A DNA stretch of 64,000 bases. Origin: Paenibacillus castaneae. GTDB lineage: Bacteria > Bacillota > Bacilli > Paenibacillales > Paenibacillaceae. A program made the translations under genes and the position numbers. Numbering within the stretch: the stretch's first letter is position 1; every line of letters starts with the position of its first letter. Of the stretch, positions 51,128 through 59,035 are shown piece after piece. The notes beneath the pieces are model-generated. The model was given only the letters and a program-made list of their open reading frames with translations, had not been told where the DNA came from and searched no databases. The stretch spans positions 4,198,094 to 4,262,093 of the forward strand of contig NZ_KZ614144.1 in NCBI RefSeq assembly GCF_002884445.1, read 5' to 3'.

Positions 51128-52840
51128 TTATTTCGACCAAAGGGCTACGCGGTCTTTTACCATTTTAGTAAATTCAGCATTTAATTTATCGACGCCAGCA
51201 CCATCAAGTTCTTTTAGGAATGTATCGTAAATTTTATCGAAATCAGCTGGTTTTGCAAGAATAGCTTCCGGAATGCGTTTTTTCATAATATCTTGCGTTT
51301 TTTGGAAAATAACGTTTGCTTGGGAACCGGTTTCGAATGGAAGAGTCCAAGCTGCACCGTATTTACGCTCTGGGAACGCATCATCTGCAGGCCACAAATC
51401 TTTGTATGTTGTTGCACCGTAAGCTGCAAGCGTCTTCTTGTCTGCATCGGAATAAGAAGTTTGAATTTGCTCTGGGAATGTAGTTGTGTAGTAGTTTCCA
51501 GTTGGATCCAACACACCGTCACCATAGCGAGCAGAAATTAAATAGTTTCCGATACCTGTTGTTTTCTTGAACGTGTTATTATCATTGGATTTCATAGCTT
51601 GAACATCTGCCGGAATGACACGTTTGCCATCTTCTACATTATAATGTTTGCCTTCAATACCCCAGTTAACGAGTACTTGACCTTCATCGGAAGCAAGGTA
51701 ATCAAGGAATTTGATTAAGCGAACAGGATCTTTAGCATCTTTCGTAATACCAAGTCCGTAGCCTGCAATATAGCCAGTGCCTTGGAAAGAGTGATCTTGG
51801 AACGTGTCATTCAATGTTACAGGGAAACGAGCATAAGTTGAGTCGAATTTGCCTTCAGCTTTCAAAGCATTTTCAGCCTCGCCGTAATCCCAGTTTTGGT
51901 CAATCAGACCAAGGACGCGGCCTGATGCGATTTTTGCTTTGTATTGATCATATTTTTGTACGAAACTCTCTTTATCAAGAAGCCCGATATCGTTCATATG
52001 GTTCAACCAACGGAAATACTCTCTTTCTTCAGGGCGTTGGTAGTGCATAATAGCTTCAAGCGTATCTTGATTAACATAAAATTCGCCATCATCAGGAGCG
52101 CCGGTTGCATAGAACGCTGGATTTGTTACGGAAATCAGAATTTGCCATTCACCGCCGTTAAGCGACATTCCAATTGTTGGCTGGCCATCTGCTGTTTTTG
52201 GGTTTTTCTCTACGTATGCTTTAATTGCTGCTTCATAATCTTGAACTGTTTTGATTTGCGGGTAGCCAGCTGATTCAAGCACTTTGTGCTGCAGCTGGAA
52301 GCCGCCGCCTGATTCGAAGTATATTTGACCTACGCCGCCTTGAGGAAGTGTATAGATCGCATCATCATCCTCACTCCAGCGAAGACGGTTGAAATATTCA
52401 CCGTATACCTTTTTCAAGTTTGGACCATACTTTTCGATCAAAGGACGAAGGTCAAGCAACGCACCTGCATCTACCAATTTGCCTGCATTGCCTTTAGGCA
52501 TAACAAGGTCCGGATAATCGTCGCTCGCTACCATAAGGGCGAACATGTCAGAATCGGTTCCGCCAACAGGAAACTCTTGTTTAATTGTAATTCCTGTTTT
52601 TTCTAGTAAATATTTGCCAAGGTCGGATTTCATATCATCCCAGCTTGGATTGCTATCGCCAGAAGCCAAGCGAATGGTTATTGGATCCGCTTTTTCTGTT
52701 ACATCAGATGTTACATTAGGTGTACCGTTTGTTGTACCAGTGTTCGTGCTGCCTTCATTATTCGTTTTGCCGCAAGCTGTGACGAATACGAATACGAGTG
52801 CCAACATCAGGCTAAGAACCATCTGCATTCTTCTCTTCAT
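51128..52840 (-). CDS. Extracellular sugar-binding lipoprotein (LplA-like)
   Basis: A 570-residue lipoprotein. The ATG at 52840 has GGGAGG ahead of it; its signal peptide ends in the lipobox VTAC. The mature protein starts with a Gly/Thr/Asn linker and has the long Lpl-type binding-domain layout (IRLASGDSNPSW, then TPQGGVGQIYFESGGGF). It delivers oligosaccharides to the two permeases encoded just upstream. GH42 follows, so galactose-containing glycans are the likely cargo. Confidence 0.88.
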   Translation of the reverse strand: MKRRMQMVLSLMLALVFVFVTACGKTNNEGSTNTGTTNGTPNVTSDVTEKADPITIRLASGDSNPSWDDMKSDLGKYLLEKTGITIKQEFPVGGTDSDMFALMVASDDYPDLVMPKGNAGKLVDAGALLDLRPLIEKYGPNLKKVYGEYFNRLRWSEDDDAIYTLPQGGVGQIYFESGGGFQLQHKVLESAGYPQIKTVQDYEAAIKAYVEKNPKTADGQPTIGMSLNGGEWQILISVTNPAFYATGAPDDGEFYVNQDTLEAIMHYQRPEEREYFRWLNHMNDIGLLDKESFVQKYDQYKAKIASGRVLGLIDQNWDYGEAENALKAEGKFDSTYARFPVTLNDTFQDHSFQGTGYIAGYGLGITKDAKDPVRLIKFLDYLASDEGQVLVNWGIEGKHYNVEDGKRVIPADVQAMKSNDNNTFKKTTGIGNYLISARYGDGVLDPTGNYYTTTFPEQIQTSYSDADKKTLAAYGATTYKDLWPADDAFPERKYGAAWTLPFETGSQANVIFQKTQDIMKKRIPEAILAKPADFDKIYDTFLKELDGAGVDKLNAEFTKMVKDRVALWSK

Positions 52841-52911
52841 CTCTGTAAAGCCTCCCTTTTTTTCTTGTGCATGTTTACATGTATATAACAGAATTTCTGC
52901 TATTACCAAAT

Positions 52912-53805
52912 TTAACTTTTTACCGCACCAAGCGTCATGCCTTTGACGAAATACTTCTGAAGAAACGGATATACGAGAAGGATCGGTACCGTTACAACGA
53001 TTGTAATCGCCATCTTGATCGATTCCGGAGAAACTGCTGCTATCGCTTGCTGCGCATTCGGGTCACGATAATTACTGCCCGTTTGTGTGGAAAGAAGTAT
53101 TTTCATCAATTCATACTGCAGCGTCGTATTCCCAGGATTCCGATTATTGAACAAGTAAGTGTCAAGCCATGCATTCCAGTGTCCGACCGCAATAAACAAG
53201 GCAATCGTTGCCAGTACAGGCTGACATAGTGGAAGAATAATTTTCCAGAAAATCGTCCAATCATTCGCGCCGTCAATCTTTGCAGATTCTTGAAGCGCAT
53301 ATGGGAGTCCGTCGATATAAGAGCGGACGATGAACACATTCCAAACACTCAGAATAGCAGGAATGATGTATACAGAAAACGTACCGATCAAACCTAGATT
53401 TTTCATTAACAAGAAGCCTGGAATAAGACCGCCTGTGAAATACATCGTAAGCGCGAATACGAAGGACATCCACCTTCTCGCTTGAAAGTCAGGACGGCTT
53501 AACGTGTACGCCATCATGGATGCTGATATTACTCCAATCAGTGTACCAACAACTGTCCGAATAACAGAGTTTCTGAATCCGACGAGCAGCCCGTCGAAGC
53601 CGAATATGGTTTCATAGTTCTTCAACGTAAATTCACGCGGATAGATCGTCAAACCACCTCTTACGGTATCAATTGAATCATTGAACGAAATCGCCAGTAC
53701 GTTAAGGAACGGGTACAGCGTTACAATCGCCACGATGACCATAAATACATAGACAAAGGTGTCAAATAATTTGTCGCTTACACTTCTTTGCGTATATCCT
53801 TGCAT
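52912..53805 (-). CDS. Sugar ABC transporter permease (LplC/YtcP-like)
   Basis: A 297-residue permease with six membrane segments and the EAA loop near 175-198 (QESAKIDGANDWTIFWKIIL, then PLCQP). The ending FLQKYFVKGMTLGAVKS matches the same branch as the protein at 8588. It starts 12 bases after the partner permease and is followed by the binding protein. Confidence 0.9.
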   Translation of the reverse strand: MQGYTQRSVSDKLFDTFVYVFMVIVAIVTLYPFLNVLAISFNDSIDTVRGGLTIYPREFTLKNYETIFGFDGLLVGFRNSVIRTVVGTLIGVISASMMAYTLSRPDFQARRWMSFVFALTMYFTGGLIPGFLLMKNLGLIGTFSVYIIPAILSVWNVFIVRSYIDGLPYALQESAKIDGANDWTIFWKIILPLCQPVLATIALFIAVGHWNAWLDTYLFNNRNPGNTTLQYELMKILLSTQTGSNYRDPNAQQAIAAVSPESIKMAITIVVTVPILLVYPFLQKYFVKGMTLGAVKS

Positions 53806-53817
53806 ATGTCGTTCCTC

Positions 53818-54777
53818 CTATATGATCGATTCTTTGGTGACTCGCTTGTATATTCCATTAGCAATAAGTACTAATAGAATGCTGACTACGGAGTTGAAAA
53901 TACCGATTGCCGTACCATACGAATATCGGCTCATTTGAATACCGTACTTGAGCGCATACAGATCGAGTACCTCAGAGAAATCAGTTACTAGAGGATTTCC
54001 AAGAAGGAACTGCTTTTCGAATCCAATACTGACTAAATGCCCAATTGATAGAATGAAAAGCACCATAAAGGTTGTCCGAATGCCTGGAAGCGTAATATGC
54101 CACATTTTGCGGAATCTGCCTGCGCCGTCTACCGTCGATGCTTCATAAAGCTCAGGATCGATCCCCGCCATGGCCGCTAGGAATATAATCGAATTCCAGC
54201 CCATTTCTTTCCACAGGTCGGATAGCGTTAAGATTCCCCAGAACAATTCTCCCTTAGCCATAAACTGAATAGGTGTATCTATAATGTGTAGATAGATTAA
54301 CAATTGGTTAACGGCTCCGCCATCTGTGGAGAGCATTTTCGTTACGAGACCAGCTACAACAACCCAAGATACAAAGTGTGGTAAATATGAAATCGTTTGT
54401 ACCGAGCGTTTGAAGAACTGTCCTCTCAATTCATTCAGCAATAGGGCGAAAATGACAGGAATCGTAAATCCTACAACTAATCCCATCGTACTCATCGCTA
54501 ATGTATTGCGCAAAACGAGATAAAATCTCTCATCTTGGAAAAGCTCAATAAAGTTATCAAATCCGACCCATTTCTGATTTAATATCGAATTTTTAGGCTT
54601 GTAATTTTGAAAGGCAGTTAACCAGCCCCATACCGGCACATAGCTGAAAATGAAAATCCATATAACAAATGGAAGTGACATCATGTACAAGTATCGCTGC
54701 TGGAATGCTTTGGACCAAAACCGATTTTCTTTCTTACTCACGCTTGCTTTTGGGATTCCTTCTGTTAGCGGTTTCAT
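53818..54777 (-). CDS. Sugar ABC transporter permease (LplB/YteP-like)
   Basis: A 319-residue permease: first membrane segment at about 31-50, the PVWGWLTAFQNYKPK family stretch, and the EAA loop YEASTVDGAGRFRKMWHITL. It is the first gene of the second importer set. No ATPase gene lies nearby. The cre-like site lies about 140 bases upstream. Confidence 0.9.
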   Translation of the reverse strand: MKPLTEGIPKASVSKKENRFWSKAFQQRYLYMMSLPFVIWIFIFSYVPVWGWLTAFQNYKPKNSILNQKWVGFDNFIELFQDERFYLVLRNTLAMSTMGLVVGFTIPVIFALLLNELRGQFFKRSVQTISYLPHFVSWVVVAGLVTKMLSTDGGAVNQLLIYLHIIDTPIQFMAKGELFWGILTLSDLWKEMGWNSIIFLAAMAGIDPELYEASTVDGAGRFRKMWHITLPGIRTTFMVLFILSIGHLVSIGFEKQFLLGNPLVTDFSEVLDLYALKYGIQMSRYSYGTAIGIFNSVVSILLVLIANGIYKRVTKESII

Positions 54778-54913
54778 CGCTGCTCCTCCTACTATATAAG
54801 CTGTCTCTTTGTCCGTGACGCTTACTCTTTCTTATCTGTACTTATCATAAACGATGGAGGAGACTCCCTTGCACCCGATAAATTAGACCTAAAATCATAT
54901 CAAAATAAGCACT

Positions 54914-54928
54914 TTCAAGCGCTTTCAT
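54914..54928. promoter_or_regulatory. cre-like site before the second importer operon
   Basis: On the minus strand ATGAAAGCGCTTGAA matches WTGNAANCGNWNNCW except at position 14. It lies between the terminator of the response-regulator gene and the first permease gene, a sensible place for glucose control. Confidence 0.45.
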
Positions 54929-54953
54929 AACGGCTATTATTGGCAAAAAAAAG

Positions 54954-55015
54954 AAAAAAGACGAGTATGGCCCCCACTCTTTTTCTAACTAAAAGGAGGC
55001 ATATACGTCTTTTTT
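54954..55015. terminator. Terminator after the response-regulator gene
   Basis: AAAAAAGACG pairs perfectly with CGTCTTTTTT around a long interior with TATG/CATA; A/T runs are on both sides. It separates the two-component genes from the importer genes. Confidence 0.8.
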
Positions 55016-55032
55016 ATACAGTACGATACGGT

Positions 55033-56577
55033 TTATTTGCTTGATCCGCTCTTAAACGAGGAAGGGGAGACACCTTTATACTTCTTGAATTTGCTATGGA
55101 AATAATCGACATTTGCATAGCCGACACGTTCCGAAACCTGATGTACCTTAAACCCTTCCTGAAGCAGCTCGATGGCATGCTGGATACGAACCTGGTCCAA
55201 ATAGGTGTTGAAATGCTCGCCCGTGTGGTTTTTGAACATTTTGCCAAGATAGCTGCTGTTATAGTTAAACAGCTCCGCTAGCGTTTCAAGCTTGATATTC
55301 TCACTATAGTGGCGCTCTATGAAATCGGTCATCTGCTTAAGAACAGATGTGCTGTCCCTTCTGTTGATCTTCTCTGTCAGAGCAAATAGTCGCTGCTGCA
55401 CCTGTTCCAACATTTCATTATAATGATGCGCTAGATATAATGCCGTTATCATTAATAAATCATCTTGTACGGAAACATTCGGATTAGCAGTGGCTGCTTT
55501 ATTGAGTATGCTGGTAAGCAATTGCGCCCAGCTTGATTTCACGAATTGCTCTGAGGAATCATGCTCGCAAATCCGCTCTGAAGCTTCCAGAGTTGCCTTA
55601 TCAATACCCTCTCGGCTGCCTATGTCCAGCATATAATAAAGCCTCTGAGCAAGATTCTCGATAGAGAGCTCGTCTTCTTGAGCTGGCTTTGCAGTTGCAG
55701 TGCTATTATACAACGATGCCAAATGAATGTGCTGCCCCTGCAGCATAAAGCGCTGCTTCAGTAGATTGTGTACGGGATCAGCCCATGCTTGCAGCTCGGA
55801 TAATTCACGAACTGGTTCGCTAGCTGCTGCTGTGAATCGCACTCTCGTCCCGCAGCATTCCTCAATCCAGCCTCTCATTTGCTCGCGGGAACCATTCTGC
55901 AGCACATAATCTTTAAGCAATACGCCTATGAATGGCTCCGCTGAGAATACCCACCCGAACCGCTTCTCTTCAATTATGTCTACAAGCTTTTTCTTAGCCG
56001 TTGCATTCATCGTTAGTGAATGCTCTCTGCTGTAAATTTCAATGAGAAGAAGCTGATAGCATTTGGCCGATGGTCCCAGAAGTGAAAGCAGCTCAGCGCT
56101 GCTGGCTGTTTCTTGTTCCAGCTTGCCAGCACTCAGCTGCTGCAGCAGCTCATCCCGCAGAAGCACAGCGGTTTGCTTCGAGTTTACCTGCGTTTCAGAT
56201 TTCTTCCTCAGCTCAGCACTAATACGTTCAACATAGCTCTCCAGCTCATCCTCATCAATCGGCTTCAGAATATAGCCATCTACGTTATGGGTGATCGCCT
56301 TCTTAGCATAGTTGAAATCAGCATAGCCGCTCAAAATCAAAAAATGACAAGTAGAGTTGGTTTTCCTTATTTCTTCAATAGCTTGCAGCCCATCCATAAA
56401 CGGCATTCGAATATCAATAAGAATAAGATCGGGACTAAGCTCCGTTTGCTTCTCGACTGCCTCGCGTCCATTCGATGCGACACCGACGACGGTGAATCCA
56501 TTTTTGTTCCAATCAATTAATGTTTTTAGCCCTTCTCGAATCATCGGTTCATCGTCTACAATTAACACCTTATGCAT
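55033..56577 (-). CDS. AraC-type response regulator (YesN-like)
   Basis: A 514-residue regulator. The receiver domain is residues 1-120 with the acidic pair DDE at 8-10, phosphoryl aspartate D55 (LILIDIRMPF) and a lysine in ILKPIDEDEL. A long middle domain follows, then AraC helix-turn-helix from about 415 (LETLAELFNYNSSYLGKMFK, GYANVDYFHSKFKKYKGVSP). It is phosphorylated by the kinase encoded just upstream, whose gene overlaps it by 8 bases, and probably activates the importer genes next door. ATG 56577 follows GGGGGGTC. Confidence 0.92.
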   Translation of the reverse strand: MHKVLIVDDEPMIREGLKTLIDWNKNGFTVVGVASNGREAVEKQTELSPDLILIDIRMPFMDGLQAIEEIRKTNSTCHFLILSGYADFNYAKKAITHNVDGYILKPIDEDELESYVERISAELRKKSETQVNSKQTAVLLRDELLQQLSAGKLEQETASSAELLSLLGPSAKCYQLLLIEIYSREHSLTMNATAKKKLVDIIEEKRFGWVFSAEPFIGVLLKDYVLQNGSREQMRGWIEECCGTRVRFTAAASEPVRELSELQAWADPVHNLLKQRFMLQGQHIHLASLYNSTATAKPAQEDELSIENLAQRLYYMLDIGSREGIDKATLEASERICEHDSSEQFVKSSWAQLLTSILNKAATANPNVSVQDDLLMITALYLAHHYNEMLEQVQQRLFALTEKINRRDSTSVLKQMTDFIERHYSENIKLETLAELFNYNSSYLGKMFKNHTGEHFNTYLDQVRIQHAIELLQEGFKVHQVSERVGYANVDYFHSKFKKYKGVSPSSFKSGSSK

Positions 56578-58372
56578 TAAGATGACCCCCCACTGGAATT
56601 TCAAACCTTATTCGCGTGCCTGAGCCGGGTGTGCTGTTAATCGTCAATCCGCAGCTGTCGCCATATATCATAACTAGACGTTGATGAACGTTCCGCAAGC
56701 CGATTCTATAATCCCCGTCTTCCTCCATATCGTGCAAAGAATCGTTAATTTGATTTATTTTGTCTTCGCTGATGCCAACACCATTATCCGCAATTTCTAC
56801 TCGAAGCATATTTCCATTCAATTTGGTATGCAGCGAAACGAAGCCTCCCTCTGCAATGTGATCCAGTCCGTGAACGACCGCATTCTCGACAAGCGGCTGA
56901 ATAATAAGCGGCGGTATTTCGATATCCCGACCAGAGGGGTCGGTATCTAGATGAAAGGTCAGTCGCTCATTACCGTATCTGAAGGTTTGAATTTCTAAAT
57001 AACAGCGCACCATTTCAAGCTCATCCTTCAGTGCAATTTTTCTAGTGCCTACCTCCAGATTGCGACGAATCATTTTGCCCAGCATGCGCACGATCGCTGA
57101 AATTTCCGTTTCACCCTTCATATGAGCCTTCATTCGGATCGACTCAAGCGCATTGAACAGAAAGTGAGGATTGATTTGACTTGCCATCATTTTGAGCTTA
57201 ATTTCCTTTTGCCGAAGCTCGAGCTGAGCCTTCTGCTTATGGGATTCCGCAACCTCATCCATCAAGCCTCGTATATTTACGACCATGTTATTAAATTGCC
57301 TAGACAATACACCAATCTCATCATTTCCAGTCACATGAGATACAACATTTAAATCGCCCATCGCCACTTTGTTCAAATCTTTATTCAGCACGAGCATACG
57401 CTTGGAAATCATCGCCGAGAAAATATAAATTAAAATGACCGCAATAAGCAGGCTGATCATAATAATACTAAATCCAAGAAGACTGATCCGATTCGCACCA
57501 CTGACAATGCTTTCAATCGTAAACACTGAAATAATTTTTAATCCGTTTACACTGGATTGAGGCAATAAGTTTTCAACCACGATTTTGGAAGGCTTGCCTT
57601 CATATTTAAATTCATAGGTTCCCTCAGCCTTGTTCGTCAGTTGGCTAGCGAAATCCAAGTCCGATATATTTTTGCCGACCCATTGTGGATTTTTGGCAGC
57701 AATGATAATCCCGCTATTATCAATAATCATCGTATCGAACGGCTCTCGGCTGATCATAGCATCCAATTGATTCTGATCAATGCCAATAACAAGCACTCCA
57801 CTTGACCGATAGGTAGGGAATGAGATTTTACGAATGAGGCTCAAGTAATTTCTATTATTTTTCGTTTCATCATTAATATAAGCCCAATGTATGCCATCCT
57901 TCTCCAGCGCCGCTTTGTACCAAGAGCTTTCAGTAATGGGATCAGTCACCTTTATGAATTCCCAATTGTCCAGAATAGTCGTATTTGTTGTATAAAACCG
58001 GATATTATAAATCTCGTTATAAAGCTGAACATAATTACGGAAATCTCGATAGTCCCAGAAAGCCTCGACTACAGAAAAAGTAGATTTATATTGTGTATTT
58101 ACAACGTTCATCAGCCGAGAGTCGACGAGCAGCTTATCCGATATTTCGATTGGCATCCTAATAATATCTGAGGTTTGCTTCTTAATTCGCTCCACGTTAT
58201 TCGTAATTTGCTGAGTCGCTTGATCGAGCACATTTTGTCGCAAAGCAACTGTAAGAAATATGCCAACGATAAGCACCGGAACGAATACAACGAGTAGAAA
58301 GGAAAAAATAAGCTTGTTTTTAATTCGTATATTGTTCAATTTATGCGCCAGCTCTCTCATGATTAGCCTCAT
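56570..58372 (-). CDS. Sensor histidine kinase (YesM-like)
   Basis: A 600-residue sensor with an N-terminal membrane segment at about 17-42, an outer domain, a second membrane segment near 285-310 and a HAMP-like region. The HisKA_7TM-type kinase core shows SQINPHFLFNALESI with the phosphorylated histidine, PLVENAVVHGLDH (N box), EIADNGVGIS and IGLRNVHQRL (G boxes). AAGGAGGAGG lies eight bases before the ATG at 58372. It should sense extracellular sugar and phosphorylate the YesN-like regulator. Confidence 0.92.
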   Translation of the reverse strand: MRLIMRELAHKLNNIRIKNKLIFSFLLVVFVPVLIVGIFLTVALRQNVLDQATQQITNNVERIKKQTSDIIRMPIEISDKLLVDSRLMNVVNTQYKSTFSVVEAFWDYRDFRNYVQLYNEIYNIRFYTTNTTILDNWEFIKVTDPITESSWYKAALEKDGIHWAYINDETKNNRNYLSLIRKISFPTYRSSGVLVIGIDQNQLDAMISREPFDTMIIDNSGIIIAAKNPQWVGKNISDLDFASQLTNKAEGTYEFKYEGKPSKIVVENLLPQSSVNGLKIISVFTIESIVSGANRISLLGFSIIMISLLIAVILIYIFSAMISKRMLVLNKDLNKVAMGDLNVVSHVTGNDEIGVLSRQFNNMVVNIRGLMDEVAESHKQKAQLELRQKEIKLKMMASQINPHFLFNALESIRMKAHMKGETEISAIVRMLGKMIRRNLEVGTRKIALKDELEMVRCYLEIQTFRYGNERLTFHLDTDPSGRDIEIPPLIIQPLVENAVVHGLDHIAEGGFVSLHTKLNGNMLRVEIADNGVGISEDKINQINDSLHDMEEDGDYRIGLRNVHQRLVMIYGDSCGLTINSTPGSGTRIRFEIPVGGHLNA

Positions 58373-58515
58373 ACAGGCTGCCTCCTCCTTCAAGGAAAGC
58401 GTTTACTTTTATATACAGCATCTAGAAGCAACCTATAGTATAAAGGCGGCACCTAATATTGCATACATCATTTATTCGATATTTTATCATATGGAAATGA
58501 GATAAAAAGAAAAAA

Positions 58516-58541
58516 GCCTACTACAACGGGATGCGGTAGGC
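58516..58541 (-). terminator. Terminator whose stem contains the stop codon
   Basis: GCCTAC pairs with GTAGGC and TTTTTTCTTTTT follows on the minus strand. The 3' arm overlaps the TAG stop (58523-58521) of the small gene ending here, so the ribosome reaching the stop would melt the hairpin. Confidence 0.8.
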
Positions 58542-58868
58542 CGAATGCTGCTCGATAATATGCTCGCCTTTATTATAAACCCATTTGAATATAAATTTAT
58601 TGCCGGAATAGCCGGTTCTATTTCTAATGTCTGATATTATTACAGTTTCAAAGTTGTCCAATATGACATTCTGCAACGTATACAGCCGTTTTTCATTCGC
58701 GTCCCTCTGCTGTATCGCCTCTTCCTCTGACACAGCTGTTTCCATAAAATAAGCAAGCGCAGCCTCGGCATCGCTTATATTGTCAGCCAGCGGCTGTCCT
58801 GAGCCACGGAATATTTCCTTTACGGTATCAATCCAATCTCTGTATAAATCTATCTGAATATCATTCAT
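58521..58868 (-). CDS. Small protein, unknown
   Basis: About 115 residues from an ATG at 58868. The site is weak (GGAG 13 bases away), so the start is uncertain; a longer frame runs upstream to 58991. The sequence is soluble and mixed (IQIDLYRDWIDTVKEIFRG, EEEAIQQRDANEKRLYTLQN, GNKFIFKWVYNKGEHIIEQH) with an amphipathic helix-rich middle. No family is recognised. It stands alone between the GH3 terminator and the kinase gene. Confidence 0.55.
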   Translation of the reverse strand: MNDIQIDLYRDWIDTVKEIFRGSGQPLADNISDAEAALAYFMETAVSEEEAIQQRDANEKRLYTLQNVILDNFETVIISDIRNRTGYSGNKFIFKWVYNKGEHIIEQHSAYRIPL

Positions 58869-58979
58869 GATATGAAAGCAACTCCTATCCTCAAATCTAT
58901 CATTAAACTTTAGGATAAAGCGACATATATGAAATTGCAACCTTTTGCTAAATCCTTTATATGACTGAAGCAGTAGAAA

Positions 58980-59025
58980 AAGGAGCTGCATAAGGCCTAA
59001 ACAGCGACCTTGAAGACAGCTCCTT
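58980..59025 (-). terminator. Terminator of the GH95-GH3 unit
   Basis: AAGGAGCTG pairs perfectly with CAGCTCCTT and AAGG with CCTT inside; TTT follows on the minus strand. It lies 11 bases after the GH3 stop. Confidence 0.8.
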
Positions 59026-59035
59026 GCTACTATTA

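Noticed and set aside
58373-58420. cre site just upstream of the sensor kinase gene
   Set aside because: AAGTAAACGCTTTCC has two mismatches at defined positions and I could not find a promoter for it to control.
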